The notes beneath the pieces were generated by a model. The model was given only the letters and a program-made list of their open reading frames with translations. It was not told where the DNA came from and ran no database searches. Shown here one piece after another: positions 1-7,693 of a stretch of 8,576 nt of DNA. The number at the start of each line of letters is the position of its first letter. The first letter of the stretch is position 1. The translations under genes and the position numbers were made by a program. The DNA is taken from NCBI GenBank assembly GCA_017555925.1, contig JAFZFL010000045.1:1-8576 (forward strand). The letters run 5' to 3'. This DNA is from Bacteroidales bacterium. GTDB lineage: Bacteria; Bacteroidota; Bacteroidia; Bacteroidales; UBA932.

Positions 1-992
1 GACGTCCTACTCCCGATTATTCAGACTATAAATTTATAAAGGAGAGATCTGAGACATCGCAGGCAGTTGCACTTATGTTGCAATATGAACGGAGTGTAAA
101 GTTTGGGCGCAATTCAATTTCAAACTGTACAATACGTGGTGTAACCCAAGACTGGGAAAAGGTCAGTAATATCAAGCTTGAAAGCGGACGCTATTTTGTG
201 GAGAACGAGGTAAACAATGGAGTTCCTGTCTGTGTCGTGGGCTATAGAGTATGGGAAGAACTTTTTGAGGGGATCAATCCGTTGGGTAAAAAAATAAAGA
301 TTGGAGGGAGAGATCTTACTGTAATTGGAGTGTTTGAGAAGGAGGGTGAGAGTATGGCCAATATTGGTGGTGGTACTGATGCAACTATACTTATGCCACT
401 TAATATGTGCCATTATATAGTTGACATGAGACGGGCTGGAGCTACAATTCTTGCAAAACCTAAAGTGGGCGTTTCTGCTCAAGATTTTGAGGATGAGTTG
501 CTTGTGCTTATGCGTTCCTGTAGAAGACTTGCTCCAGGACAAAAGAATAATTTCTCCCTCAACCGTATGACAATGCTGGTGAAGATGGTTGACGGGGTTT
601 TTTCAATGATAAATACTGTAGGATGGGTTATAGCAGGATTCTCACTTCTTATAGGTGGTTTCGGTATAGCCAACATAATGTTTGTTTCTGTGAAGGAGCG
701 GACTAATATGATAGGTATTCAAAAAGCGTTGGGTGCAAAAAAATATGTAATTCTCACGCAGTTCCTTACTGAGTCGGTTTTTCTGGCGATAGCCGGAGGT
801 GTAGTGGGAATCATCCTGCTCTTTGTAGTGGTACTTCTTATACCGGAAGGGGGGATGCTTGTAATGAAACTTACTCCCGGTAATATAGTGAGCGGCCTGT
901 TGATAGCCTCAATAATTGGCATAGTGAGCGGTATGGCTCCGGCCATTTCTGCCGCAAATCTTGATCCGGTTGTGGCCATCAATAGCAAATAA
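1..992 (+). CDS. ABC transporter permease, MacB/FtsX type (5'-truncated by window edge)
   Basis: The reading frame is open from base 3, without a stop, to the TAA at 990-992, so this is the C-terminal ~329 residues of a longer protein; the ATG at 75 is internal. The first part reads like the end of a MacB-type periplasmic core domain (SGRYF, VVGYRVWEELF, NPLGKKIKIGG, LTVIGVFEKEG). An FtsX-type membrane domain follows, with three hydrophobic segments at about fragment residues 206-230, 256-280 and 294-319. After the first of these lies the cytoplasmic motif VKERTNMIGIQKALGAKK, the usual coupling-helix region contacting the ATPase. The end (AANLDPVVAINSK) is also typical. Family members work with an ATPase and often a membrane-fusion protein in mechanotransmission-type export of antibiotics, peptides or lipoproteins; the substrate here is unknown. 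Partner genes would lie to the left of the window. Family assignment is firm, specific role is not. Confidence 0.9.
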   Translation, partial: RPTPDYSDYKFIKERSETSQAVALMLQYERSVKFGRNSISNCTIRGVTQDWEKVSNIKLESGRYFVENEVNNGVPVCVVGYRVWEELFEGINPLGKKIKIGGRDLTVIGVFEKEGESMANIGGGTDATILMPLNMCHYIVDMRRAGATILAKPKVGVSAQDFEDELLVLMRSCRRLAPGQKNNFSLNRMTMLVKMVDGVFSMINTVGWVIAGFSLLIGGFGIANIMFVSVKERTNMIGIQKALGAKKYVILTQFLTESVFLAIAGGVVGIILLFVVVLLIPEGGMLVMKLTPGNIVSGLLIASIIGIVSGMAPAISAANLDPVVAINSK

Positions 993-1005
993 GAATTTAT
1001 AAATG

Positions 1006-1014
1006 TAATATTTG
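1006..1014 (+). promoter_or_regulatory. Possible -7-like element just upstream of the esterase gene
   Basis: TAATATTTG resembles the Bacteroidetes -7 element TAnnTTTG with one extra base. Its last base is 7 nt before the ATG at 1022, so transcription from it would begin at or almost at the start codon. No clear -33 TTTG is seen about 20 bases upstream, where the permease gene is still coding. Weak evidence. Confidence 0.25.
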
Positions 1015-1021
1015 TCGGGTT

Positions 1022-2296
1022 ATGAAACGTCTCTTCTCTTTTTTGGTTATAATTATACTCTCCTTCTCAGCTCTTATGGCACAGCCCAAAATGAAAAAAG
1101 TGCAGCTGATTATGATTCCCGACCATGATAATGCTCTCTATTTGAAGGGTGAAGAGGTGAAATTTGAAATTATGGCCTTTGATTGTGGTGTAGTTCTCAA
1201 TGATATAATAGTAGATTATGAGATTTGTGAAGATCTTATGCCGTCACATAAGAGAGGAACTGTAACTTTAAAAGGTAATAGGGCTGTTATAAATGCCGGA
1301 ACAATGTCCCAACCCGGTTATCTGAGAATAAAAGCCTCAACAACTTTTGAAGGGACAGATTACACTTCAATTTCAACAGTGGGTTTTGAAACGGAGAAGT
1401 TGCAGCCTGCAGTAAAGATGCCCAATGACTTTGACAGCTTTTGGGCAGACAATCTTGAACAGTTGAAAAAAGTTGGACTAAAACCGGAAATGGAGCTGCT
1501 TCCCGACAGATGTACAGAGAGCGTAAATGTCTATCATGTCTCCTATGGAAATATAGGCGGGTCAAGAATGTATGGAGTGCTTACCATGCCCAAAGCTCCC
1601 GGTAAATATCCGGCAATATTGCGTATGCCCGGAGCTGGTGTTCATGCAAAAAGCGGTAATGTAAAACAGGCGGCCAAGGGTGCAATAATTTTGGAGCTGG
1701 GTATTCATGGTGTTTCTGTCATACTTGACGATGAAGTATATAACGATATGGGCAACGGCCCTTTGGCTTCATATTTTTCAATAAATCTCCACGATAAAAA
1801 TTCCTATTACTTCAAACGTGTCTATTTGGGTTGCGTAAAGGGTGTAGATTTTCTTCTCTCATTGCCTCAGTGTAATGGAAAGGTTGGAATACTTGGCGGA
1901 AGTCAGGGCGGACAACTCTCAATAGTGACATCGGCACTGGATGAAAGAATTGCTGCATCTGCAATCTATTTCCCGGCATTTTGTGATCAGGAGGCATACT
2001 TGAGCGGACGTACAGGCGGCTATCCTCATTTCTTTAAGATGAAAGCTTATTGTAAGGATGAGTATATTGAAACAGTGCGCTATTACGATGCGGCAAACTT
2101 TGCAAAGAGGCTCAAAGCTCCTGTCTTTTTTGCTTACGGATACAATGACCTCACATGTGGACCAACAACATCACGTGCCACGTATAATGTCATAACAGCC
2201 CCTAAAGAGCTTGTCATATCTGAAAACTCCGGGCACTGGCTCTATCCCGAACATGATGAGCAGATGTGGAACTGGCTTATAGATAAGCTACAATAG
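1022..2296 (+). CDS. Secreted acetylxylan esterase-like alpha/beta hydrolase (CE7/AXE1 family)
   Basis: The 424-residue protein begins with a Sec signal peptide (KR, hydrophobic residues 4-19, cleavage likely after LMA at 20), so it acts in the periplasm or outside. Residues ~25-128 look like a beta-sandwich accessory domain. From about 137 (DFDSFWADNLEQL) the sequence follows the AXE1/CE7 esterase pattern. The nucleophile elbow GGSQGG puts the catalytic Ser at 294; Asp376 (YGYNDLTCGP) and His405 (SGHWLYPEH) fit the other triad positions. CE7 enzymes remove acetyl groups from acetylated xylo-oligosaccharides and some also deacetylate cephalosporin C. Substrate here is inferred only: no SusC/SusD pair or glycoside hydrolase is in view. 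The gene starts 29 nt after the permease stop but may have its own promoter. It is convergent with rsmA. The ATG at 1022 is the only start giving a complete signal peptide. Confidence 0.85.
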   Translation: MKRLFSFLVIIILSFSALMAQPKMKKVQLIMIPDHDNALYLKGEEVKFEIMAFDCGVVLNDIIVDYEICEDLMPSHKRGTVTLKGNRAVINAGTMSQPGYLRIKASTTFEGTDYTSISTVGFETEKLQPAVKMPNDFDSFWADNLEQLKKVGLKPEMELLPDRCTESVNVYHVSYGNIGGSRMYGVLTMPKAPGKYPAILRMPGAGVHAKSGNVKQAAKGAIILELGIHGVSVILDDEVYNDMGNGPLASYFSINLHDKNSYYFKRVYLGCVKGVDFLLSLPQCNGKVGILGGSQGGQLSIVTSALDERIAASAIYFPAFCDQEAYLSGRTGGYPHFFKMKAYCKDEYIETVRYYDAANFAKRLKAPVFFAYGYNDLTCGPTTSRATYNVITAPKELVISENSGHWLYPEHDEQMWNWLIDKLQ

Positions 2297-2300
2297 CGCT

Positions 2301-2322
2301 GCTGTGCAAAGTATTGCGCAGC
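2301..2322. terminator. Small hairpin between convergent esterase and rsmA genes
   Basis: GCTGTGC (2301-2307) can pair with GCGCAGC (2316-2322), giving 7 bp with one G-U wobble and an 8-nt loop. It fills the 25-nt gap between the two convergent stops and touches the last base of the rsmA stop codon. Neither strand has a following T-run, so intrinsic termination is uncertain. Confidence 0.3.
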
Positions 2323-3215
2323 TATTGGGCAAGGAGTTGTGTGAGTTCGATAAATTGTTCGACACTAAGCTGCTCCGGTCTCAAATCGAGCAGTGGCGAG
2401 GTAATGGAGTTCTTTATAACCACATTTTTGCCCATCTCCCTCTCTTTTGCCGACAGATTGCTGCACATATCCAATCTTTTGCCAAGAAGTGGTTTTATGG
2501 AGTTGCGGATGGTTTTTCTTCTTTGGTTGAAGCAACTCTTTATTATGAGCTTGAAGAGAATCTCATCGCAGCCAAGGTTAGTGCGGCTATTGCGTGTAAG
2601 ACGTATTACCGCCGATTTTACCTTTGGTGGCGGATTGAAAACGTGCTCGTGTACAGTAAACAGATACTCAATGTTGTACCAGGCTTGCAACAATACAGAG
2701 AGAATACCATAGGCCTTTGTGCCCGGTCCGCTTGCAAGGCGCTCTGCAACCTCTTTCTGGAGCATGCAGACAACTTGAGGGACTGACTCCTTATAATCAA
2801 GAACCTTAAAGAAGATTTGTGACGATATGTTGTACGGGAAGTTACCTATTACAGCAAACTCTCCGTCAAATATCTTTTCGAGCGGAATCTGTAGAAAATC
2901 GCGCTGCTGGAGTGAGTATAGCAGTTGTGGATATGTTTTTTGAAGATATTCAATGCTCTCAGTATCAATCTCTGCCACTTCAAGCTTGATTCTTTCATCC
3001 TGCAACAGATACTTTGTGAGCACTCCTGTACCTGGTCCAATCTCCAGAACCTGCATCTTTTTCCCTGTGGTTGAGGTGGTGTCTGCATTGTTTTGGGCAG
3101 CGTCTCCAACTGTCGGGAAGAGGAGGCTCTCTACAATTCTTTTTGCTATTGACTCATCTGTAAGAAAGTGCTGACCCAGCGCCTTCTTCGCTTTTACTCC
3201 ATATTGTGTTGCCAT
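2322..3215 (-). CDS. rsmA: 16S rRNA (adenine1518-N6/adenine1519-N6)-dimethyltransferase RsmA (KsgA)
   Basis: Transfers four methyl groups from S-adenosylmethionine to two adjacent adenines in the 3' terminal hairpin of 16S rRNA, a late step and checkpoint of small-subunit assembly. Visible motifs (297 residues from the ATG at 3215): GQHFLTD at 14-20, SAM motif [10 protein letters not shown] at 56-64, acidic motif AEID at 81-84, catalytic NFPYNI at 125-130, NPPPKVKSA at 194-202, and [10 protein letters not shown] at 229-238 in the C-terminal helical domain. The frame stays open upstream to 3398, but that extension would overlap aspS and has no family similarity; the ATG at 3215 sits at the conserved N-terminus. 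Odd point: residues ~33-53 (polar, Asn/Thr-rich) are inserted before motif I, making the protein somewhat longer than usual. Divergent from aspS, convergent with the esterase. Confidence 0.95.
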   Translation of the reverse strand: MATQYGVKAKKALGQHFLTDESIAKRIVESLLFPTVGDAAQNNADTTSTTGKKMQVLEIGPGTGVLTKYLLQDERIKLEVAEIDTESIEYLQKTYPQLLYSLQQRDFLQIPLEKIFDGEFAVIGNFPYNISSQIFFKVLDYKESVPQVVCMLQKEVAERLASGPGTKAYGILSVLLQAWYNIEYLFTVHEHVFNPPPKVKSAVIRLTRNSRTNLGCDEILFKLIIKSCFNQRRKTIRNSIKPLLGKRLDMCSNLSAKEREMGKNVVIKNSITSPLLDLRPEQLSVEQFIELTQLLAQ

Positions 3216-3221
3216 AGGGTG

Positions 3222-3229
3222 CAAAGGTA
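3222..3229 (-). promoter_or_regulatory. Candidate -7 element for rsmA
   Basis: On the minus strand this reads TACCTTTG, an exact fit to the Bacteroidetes -7 consensus TAnnTTTG. Only six bases separate it from the rsmA ATG at 3215, so the transcript would be leaderless or nearly so. No good -33 TTTG lies at the expected distance, and the call rests on the -7 match alone. Confidence 0.35.
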
Positions 3230-3250
3230 GAAAATTTTGAATAAAAATAT

Positions 3251-3258
3251 TAACTTTG
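3251..3258 (+). promoter_or_regulatory. Candidate -7 element for aspS
   Basis: TAACTTTG fits TAnnTTTG on the plus strand and would give an AT-rich leader of roughly 55 nt before the aspS ATG at 3321. The only upstream TTTG (3236-3239) is about 11 bases away, too close for a standard -33 element, so the evidence is partial. It lies back to back with the rsmA element, 21 bases apart. Confidence 0.4.
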
Positions 3259-3320
3259 CGAGTTGCTATCTCTGAATGGGATATTGGACGTTGGAATAAA
3301 TCATACAATAATATAAAACT

Positions 3321-5090
3321 ATGTACAGATCGCATACTTGTGGAGAATTGCGCCTTGCAAATGTTGGCCAGACAGTAACTTTGGCAGGATGGGTGCAAAG
3401 GGTTCGTAAAATGGGAAGTTTGAATTTTATTGACCTTCGCGACAGATATGGTATAACCCAGCTTGTTGCAGATGAGAATGAATCAAAAGAGATTAATGAG
3501 CTTGTAGCTACTCTTGGCCGTGAATATGTTATTCAGGCTACAGGTATTGTTACAGAGCGTCAGAGCAAGAACAATAAAATTGATACAGGTGAGATTGAGA
3601 TAAAACTTACCGCTCTTACAATATTGAACAAAGCTGTTACTCCTCCGTTTACAATTGAGGAGAACACAGATGGTGGTGAGGATATACGTGCTCAATACCG
3701 CTATCTTGATTTGAGAAGAGCCCCTTTAAAGAGAGCGCTTGAGTTGCGCCACAAAATGGCTCATGAGGTAAGAAACTATTTGAGCAATGTAGGTTTTATG
3801 GAGATAGAGACTCCTTACCTTATCAAATCTACTCCTGAGGGAGCGCGTGACTTTGTTGTTCCAAGCCGTATGAACCCGGGTGAGTTCTATGCTTTGCCTC
3901 AAAGCCCGCAAACATTCAAACAGCTTTTGATGGTTGCAGGTTATGACAAATATTTCCAGATTGTAAGATGCTTCAGAGATGAGGATTTGAGAGCAGACCG
4001 CCAGCCTGAGTTTACACAAATTGACTGTGAGATGTCTTTTGTGGAGCGTGAGGATGTGTTGAATACATTTGAGGGTCTTGCAAAGGCTCTTTTCAAGAAT
4101 GTTTTAGGCAAAGAGTTCACAGAAGCATTCCCAAGAATTTCTTACAAAGATGCAATGGAGTTCTATGGAAGTGACAAACCGGATATCCGTTTTGGAATGA
4201 AAATGAATACCATCACAGATATGGTCAAGGGCCACAACTTTGCAGTTCTTGATGATGCAGAGTATGTTGGAGCCATTGTTGTTCCAGGTTGTGCAGGCTA
4301 TACACGCAAACAGCTTGATGAACTTACTGAGTGGGTTAAAAGACCTCAAGTTGGAGCCAAAGGCCTTATCTATATCAAATACAATGCAGATGGTATAAAA
4401 TCTTCAATTGACAAATTCTACAGTGCAGATGATCTTAAAGCAATCTGCAATGCAATAGGTGCTGTTGAGGGCGATTTGGTACTGGTACTGTCGGGAGACA
4501 AAAAGAAGATGCAGGGTGCGTTGGGCACATTGCGACTTGAGATGGGTAACCGTCTTGGTTTGCGTGACAACTCTGTATTTGCACCTCTATGGGTATGTGA
4601 TTTCCCTCTATTGGAGTGGGATGAGGAGACTCAGCGATTCTATGCTATGCACCATCCGTTCACTGCTCCAAAACCTGAGGATATGGAGAAGTTCTACAGC
4701 AATAAGAAAGAGGATCTTGAGCAGGTTAATGCAAATGCTTATGACTTTGTGCTTAACGGTACAGAGGTTGGCGGCGGTTCTATCCGTATACACGATTCAA
4801 ATGTTCAGGAGCGTATGTTTGAGGTGCTTGGATTCAGTAAAGAGGATGCAGATTACAGATTTGGCTTTATTATAAATGCATTCAAATATGGTGCGCCTCC
4901 TCATGGTGGTATAGCATTCGGTTTTGACCGTTTCTGCTCTTTGTTTGGCGGTCAGGAGACAATCAGAGACTATATTGCATTCCCTAAGAACAACACAGGT
5001 AGAGATGTAATGCTTGATGCTCCTTCAAGGATTGATGCTGCACAAATGGAAGAGCTGTTCATAAGTTCAACAGCTCCTGAAAAGGAATAG
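3321..5090 (+). CDS. aspS: Aspartyl-tRNA synthetase, bacterial type
   Basis: Class II synthetase that charges tRNA-Asp with aspartate in the cytoplasm. The 589-residue length matches the bacterial family. Order of domains: anticodon-binding OB fold (about 1-105, with [19 protein letters not shown] at 23-41), catalytic core with [11 protein letters not shown] (171-181), QSPQ (194-197) and motif 2 [18 protein letters not shown] (218-235), a bacterial GAD insertion domain (about 290-420), then motif 3 [10 protein letters not shown] (529-538). In the OB fold, Met31 and Lys83 stand at what appear to be the positions held by His and Gly in non-discriminating enzymes, so I infer a discriminating AspRS; this rests on alignment by eye. 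Start at 3321 is supported by the family N-terminus ([11 protein letters not shown]). No clear Shine-Dalgarno is present; the leader is A/T-rich. The yqeY-like gene follows after 35 nt. Confidence 0.98.
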   Translation: MYRSHTCGELRLANVGQTVTLAGWVQRVRKMGSLNFIDLRDRYGITQLVADENESKEINELVATLGREYVIQATGIVTERQSKNNKIDTGEIEIKLTALTILNKAVTPPFTIEENTDGGEDIRAQYRYLDLRRAPLKRALELRHKMAHEVRNYLSNVGFMEIETPYLIKSTPEGARDFVVPSRMNPGEFYALPQSPQTFKQLLMVAGYDKYFQIVRCFRDEDLRADRQPEFTQIDCEMSFVEREDVLNTFEGLAKALFKNVLGKEFTEAFPRISYKDAMEFYGSDKPDIRFGMKMNTITDMVKGHNFAVLDDAEYVGAIVVPGCAGYTRKQLDELTEWVKRPQVGAKGLIYIKYNADGIKSSIDKFYSADDLKAICNAIGAVEGDLVLVLSGDKKKMQGALGTLRLEMGNRLGLRDNSVFAPLWVCDFPLLEWDEETQRFYAMHHPFTAPKPEDMEKFYSNKKEDLEQVNANAYDFVLNGTEVGGGSIRIHDSNVQERMFEVLGFSKEDADYRFGFIINAFKYGAPPHGGIAFGFDRFCSLFGGQETIRDYIAFPKNNTGRDVMLDAPSRIDAAQMEELFISSTAPEKE

Positions 5091-5125
5091 TTAAAGTAAT
5101 TGTCATCTTTAAACATATTACAAGG

Positions 5126-5572
5126 ATGAGTTTGGAATTGGATATTCAAAATGGAATCAAGGCTGCAATGTTGGCCAAAGAGAAGGTTAAACTTGAAGCC
5201 CTTAGAGGAATTAAAGCTGCAATATTGCTGGCAAAAACAGCAGATGGTTCAGAGACCATTTCAGATGATGCAGTGCTTAAGATAATTCAAAAGCTGGTAA
5301 AGCAGCGCAAGGAGAGCGCAGAGCTTTACAAAGCTCAAAATCGCGAAGAGTTGGCTGCAAACGAGTTGGAGGAGGCTTCATATATGGAGGTTTTCTTGCC
5401 TAAGCAGCTCACAGAAGAGGAACTTGCAGTTGAACTTAAGAAAATCATTGAGGCAGTTGGAGCCAAAGGTCCTCAAGATATGGGTAAAGTTATGGGAACT
5501 GCAACCAAACAGCTTATGGGCAAGGCTGAAGGCAAAGCCATCTCAGCGATGGTAAAACAGCTTTTGGCGTAA
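5126..5572 (+). CDS. GatB/YqeY domain-containing protein
   Basis: The 148-residue helical protein matches the YqeY family over its full length: the N-terminal region LDIQNGIKAAMLAKEKVKLEALRGIKAAI, the central IIQKLVKQRKESAELYKAQNREELAANELEE, VFLPKQLTEEEL, and the tail GKVMGTATKQLMGKAEGKAISAMVKQLL. The domain also occurs at the C-terminus of the GatB/GatE amidotransferase subunits, where it helps bind tRNA; the role of stand-alone YqeY is not well established, although tRNA-related functions are suspected. It follows aspS by 35 nt with no terminator between, so cotranscription is likely, and a tRNA-linked role would fit that neighbour. AAGG directly abuts the ATG at 5126, too close for a normal Shine-Dalgarno. 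A strong terminator follows 20 nt after the stop. Confidence 0.92.
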   Translation: MSLELDIQNGIKAAMLAKEKVKLEALRGIKAAILLAKTADGSETISDDAVLKIIQKLVKQRKESAELYKAQNREELAANELEEASYMEVFLPKQLTEEELAVELKKIIEAVGAKGPQDMGKVMGTATKQLMGKAEGKAISAMVKQLLA

Positions 5573-5592
5573 TTGCCATCAGACATAAACTA

Positions 5593-5632
5593 AAAATTCC
5601 CCACAATGCAATTTTTGCAGGTGGGGAATTTT
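5593..5632. terminator. Bidirectional intrinsic terminator
   Basis: AAAATTCCCCAC (5593-5604) pairs perfectly with GTGGGGAATTTT (5621-5632), 12 bp. Inside, TGCAA (5607-5611) pairs with TTGCA (5615-5619) around a TTT loop, leaving a small AA/G internal bulge. T-rich sequence follows on the plus strand and the mirror-image A-run gives a T-run on the minus strand. It sits between the convergent yqeY-like gene and the propeller operon and should stop both. Confidence 0.88.
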
Positions 5633-5666
5633 ATATTTATCAGTTATTAAATCTTCCTATCAAACT

Positions 5667-6971
5667 CTACTCTTTGAGCGTTGCCTCAATAATTACGGGG
5701 TTACTCTCCTCAGTAAGAGTAGCAGCAATCTCTTTCATGCGGGGTGAATTATATTTTTTACTCATTTCAATAAAAGTTCCTGCATCAACAAATTGGTATA
5801 GCTTGTTGCCAATATGTTTGGTTGGCCAGAAAGGCATGCCTCCATCAATATCATTGTAAAAGTATCCACTATGAATTTCCTCAGAGTGTTTGATCATCCT
5901 TGTTTTTCTGGAGTGCTTGTCATATATGAATTGTGAGAATGGCTGGAGATTATTTGATTCAGAAATATCTTTTGGCAAATAAAATGAGCCAATTACAAAG
6001 GATTCAGTTTCTGTGAATATATTGTTGGATGTTACATATATTTGTGCAATTTTGCCAACCAGACCTCTCGTGATAGAAAATACAGGATCTGTATTTTTTA
6101 TTTGTGGCATAGTTGATAGCGTTAGAATCTTTCCATAATCAATGGCAATATGGGGCTTAAGAGATTTGTTGTGTAGTGTATATACAGTGTCTGTGAGGGC
6201 GTGGAGAATGTTAATCTTGTTATCATAAGTGTAGATATAAGAACTCAGTACCATTGGCATACCAAGCCCAATGGTAGATTGGCGCATTGTAATTAATGTG
6301 TCAATTGTCAAATCTGACTTCATGATCAATAAGTACTGATCAGTTGTATTTTGATTGGTAACGGATGCGTATACTTTATTTTTAAGCTGTATAAATGTTC
6401 CTATACTTGCATTATACGACATGTGTTCAAGTTCTATTTGATTAAATCTTGCCTCAGATTCAAGTTTTTTCACTGCATCGTTCTGTCCAAAAAAATTACC
6501 CATATTTTTCTCTTGGATGCACTTCCCGTCTGTAAGGGAATAAAATACCACCTTATACCCAGATTCAACCATAAGAGAATTTGACTCTGGGATGATCTGC
6601 ATGCTTCTCACTCCAAAATATTCCCCAGGCCCTCTACCTTTACTGCCAATATCCCCTACATATTTACCATCTCTTGTGAAAATATGAATACATCTCATCT
6701 TGTCACCAGAGGTAATATATATGTTTTTTTCATCACAAGTATAACCTGTTCCAATACGCCCCAAATAAGCGCGATCCAATGTTTCTACAGCAGTATATTC
6801 GATAGATGAAAAATACTCACTCAACTTTATCTCCTCTATATTCTCAACTGCTTCAATAAAGTCAATTGTGTGAATATCTGAAACAGAAACAGAATCTTGG
6901 CGGGCTGAGCACCCGCCAAGTATCCCTATGGATAGTAGTGCAACTATATATATAAGACTTTTCATAAGCAT
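5667..6971 (-). CDS. 6-bladed beta-propeller lipoprotein
   Basis: A 434-residue exported protein. The N-terminus MLMKSLIYIVALLSIGILGGC is a lipoprotein signal with a lipobox (LGGC, acylated Cys21). No clear run of acidic residues follows the Cys, so surface display is not indicated. The body resembles the Bacteroidetes 6-bladed beta-propeller family: IEYTAVETLDRAYLGRIG, repeated blade-like strands (IYITSGDKMRCIHIFTRDGKYVGDIG), and the hallmark GRGPGEY at 112-118. Such proteins are common in gut Bacteroidales, usually next to small exported proteins and regulators; their molecular role is largely unknown and binding of a peptide or glycan is only a guess. The start may be the Met at 6971 or, giving a more usual MK start, the Met at 6965. 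It is the last gene of a three-gene operon, 18 nt after the CxxC protein, and ends at the bidirectional terminator. Confidence 0.85.
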   Translation of the reverse strand: MLMKSLIYIVALLSIGILGGCSARQDSVSVSDIHTIDFIEAVENIEEIKLSEYFSSIEYTAVETLDRAYLGRIGTGYTCDEKNIYITSGDKMRCIHIFTRDGKYVGDIGSKGRGPGEYFGVRSMQIIPESNSLMVESGYKVVFYSLTDGKCIQEKNMGNFFGQNDAVKKLESEARFNQIELEHMSYNASIGTFIQLKNKVYASVTNQNTTDQYLLIMKSDLTIDTLITMRQSTIGLGMPMVLSSYIYTYDNKINILHALTDTVYTLHNKSLKPHIAIDYGKILTLSTMPQIKNTDPVFSITRGLVGKIAQIYVTSNNIFTETESFVIGSFYLPKDISESNNLQPFSQFIYDKHSRKTRMIKHSEEIHSGYFYNDIDGGMPFWPTKHIGNKLYQFVDAGTFIEMSKKYNSPRMKEIAATLTEESNPVIIEATLKE

Positions 6972-6989
6972 TTCTGTATTGTGAATTGA

Positions 6990-7247
6990 CTAAGGATAAT
7001 AAACATAATAGAAACTGCAATTTGGACACGCATACGTGTGGATATGAAAATATACTTCATCAAACCAAACTTCGCATTCTGCAATGAGTTCATGGTATCC
7101 GCAATTTCCACAAAATTTGGGTTCTATATAGTTAATTGGAATGTTGCAGTTGTCAAACCCCAAGCAATAATTCAAGCTGATTGACGTAATTGTAAAGATA
7201 GCAAATATGGCTATCAATAAGAATTTTCTGAAAGATCTTTTGTCCAT
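6990..7247 (-). CDS. Small exported or membrane-anchored protein with two CxxC knuckles, function unknown
   Basis: I do not recognise this 85-residue protein. A basic N-terminus (MDKRSFRK) leads into a hydrophobic stretch at about 9-27 that could be an uncleaved membrane anchor or a signal peptide. No good lipobox precedes Cys28. The remaining ~57 residues hold seven cysteines: 28, 34, 46, 49, 58, 74 and 77. CGNCG (46-50) and CPNC (74-77) look like the two knuckles of a zinc ribbon, although outside the cytoplasm disulphides are equally possible. The tail is rich in aromatic residues (SFYYVYYP). An earlier in-frame ATG at 7274 would overlap the upstream gene by 16 nt, while the start at 7247 leaves an 11-nt gap and begins at the basic end of the signal segment. 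Being 18 nt before the propeller gene, it is almost surely cotranscribed. It recalls the short Cys-containing NVEALA proteins found beside propeller genes but lacks that motif. Confidence 0.72.
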   Translation of the reverse strand: MDKRSFRKFLLIAIFAIFTITSISLNYCLGFDNCNIPINYIEPKFCGNCGYHELIAECEVWFDEVYFHIHTYACPNCSFYYVYYP

Positions 7248-7258
7248 AATTAAAAACT

Positions 7259-7648
7259 TTATAGCACAAACCAACCTTGTGCGGAGGTTTGTGCAGAGGT
7301 TATTACAATATAGTATGAGCCGGAACCTGTTGTTATATTAAGGTTTATAGTTGATGGGAGGTTTGTTAATGTAAAGTCAGATGCGACAACTTGCCCCAAT
7401 TGGTTGAAGATAGTTATAGTTGCATCACCTATATTAAAGAGATTAATTTCTATCACTTTAGTATTATTATAAAGGAATGCATTGATGTAGGGTGCATCAA
7501 TACTTCTTTCAACTTCACCTTTTCCAGGGAGAGGATTTGAAATGGTAAGGTCAATTTCAGACTTTTCATCATTGTTGGGAGTAATACAGAAAATTAATGA
7601 AGGGCATAGCATTAAAAATGTAAATGCAAGGTAGATTACTTTTTTCAT
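7259..7648 (-). CDS. DUF3244-like small exported protein
   Basis: A 129-residue protein with a signal peptide at about 1-21 (MKKVIYLAFTFLMLCPSLIFC). After a polar linker, a beta-rich domain from about 48 to the end (RSIDAPYINAFLYNNTKVIEINL, ATITIFNQLGQVVAS, LPSTINLNITTGSGSYYIVIT, GWFVL) fits the DUF3244 family of Bacteroidales secreted proteins. This fold resembles the C-terminal sorting domain of type IX secretion cargo, so an alternative reading is an isolated sorting-domain-like protein; there is no large cargo domain here. The frame extends to an ATG at 7711, but the MKKV start at 7648 gives a clean signal peptide and leaves the promoter-like box outside the gene. First gene of the operon with the CxxC protein and the propeller lipoprotein. 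Function unknown. Confidence 0.78.
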   Translation of the reverse strand: MKKVIYLAFTFLMLCPSLIFCITPNNDEKSEIDLTISNPLPGKGEVERSIDAPYINAFLYNNTKVIEINLFNIGDATITIFNQLGQVVASDFTLTNLPSTINLNITTGSGSYYIVITSAQTSAQGWFVL

Positions 7649-7677
7649 AATTTGATACTTTTTGATTTTGACATAGG

Positions 7678-7685
7678 CAAAGCTA
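7678..7685 (-). promoter_or_regulatory. Candidate -7 element for the exported-protein operon
   Basis: The minus strand reads TAGCTTTG, matching TAnnTTTG, 29 nt before the ATG at 7648; the transcript would start near 7671 with a leader of roughly 22 nt. Possible upstream TTTG elements lie at 7702-7705 (16-nt spacing) and 7709-7712 (23-nt spacing), on either side of the usual ~19-20, so the -33 assignment is unsure. Confidence 0.45.
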
Positions 7686-7693
7686 TCAAACAA

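Noticed and set aside
2304..2786. 160-codon plus-strand open frame opposite rsmA
   Set aside because: Fully antisense to the well-supported rsmA, with no recognisable family features; the same holds for the 2314-2712 frame.
3216..3398. N-terminal extension of the rsmA frame
   Set aside because: Overlaps the aspS start and divergent promoter region and has no family similarity; the conserved N-terminus begins at the ATG at 3215.
4459..4875. 138-codon frame inside aspS
   Set aside because: Same strand, shifted frame within aspS, whose motifs continue intact through this region.
7249..7274. Upstream start for the CxxC protein
   Set aside because: It would overlap the DUF3244-like gene by 16 nt and place nine extra residues before the basic end of the signal segment; 7247 fits better.
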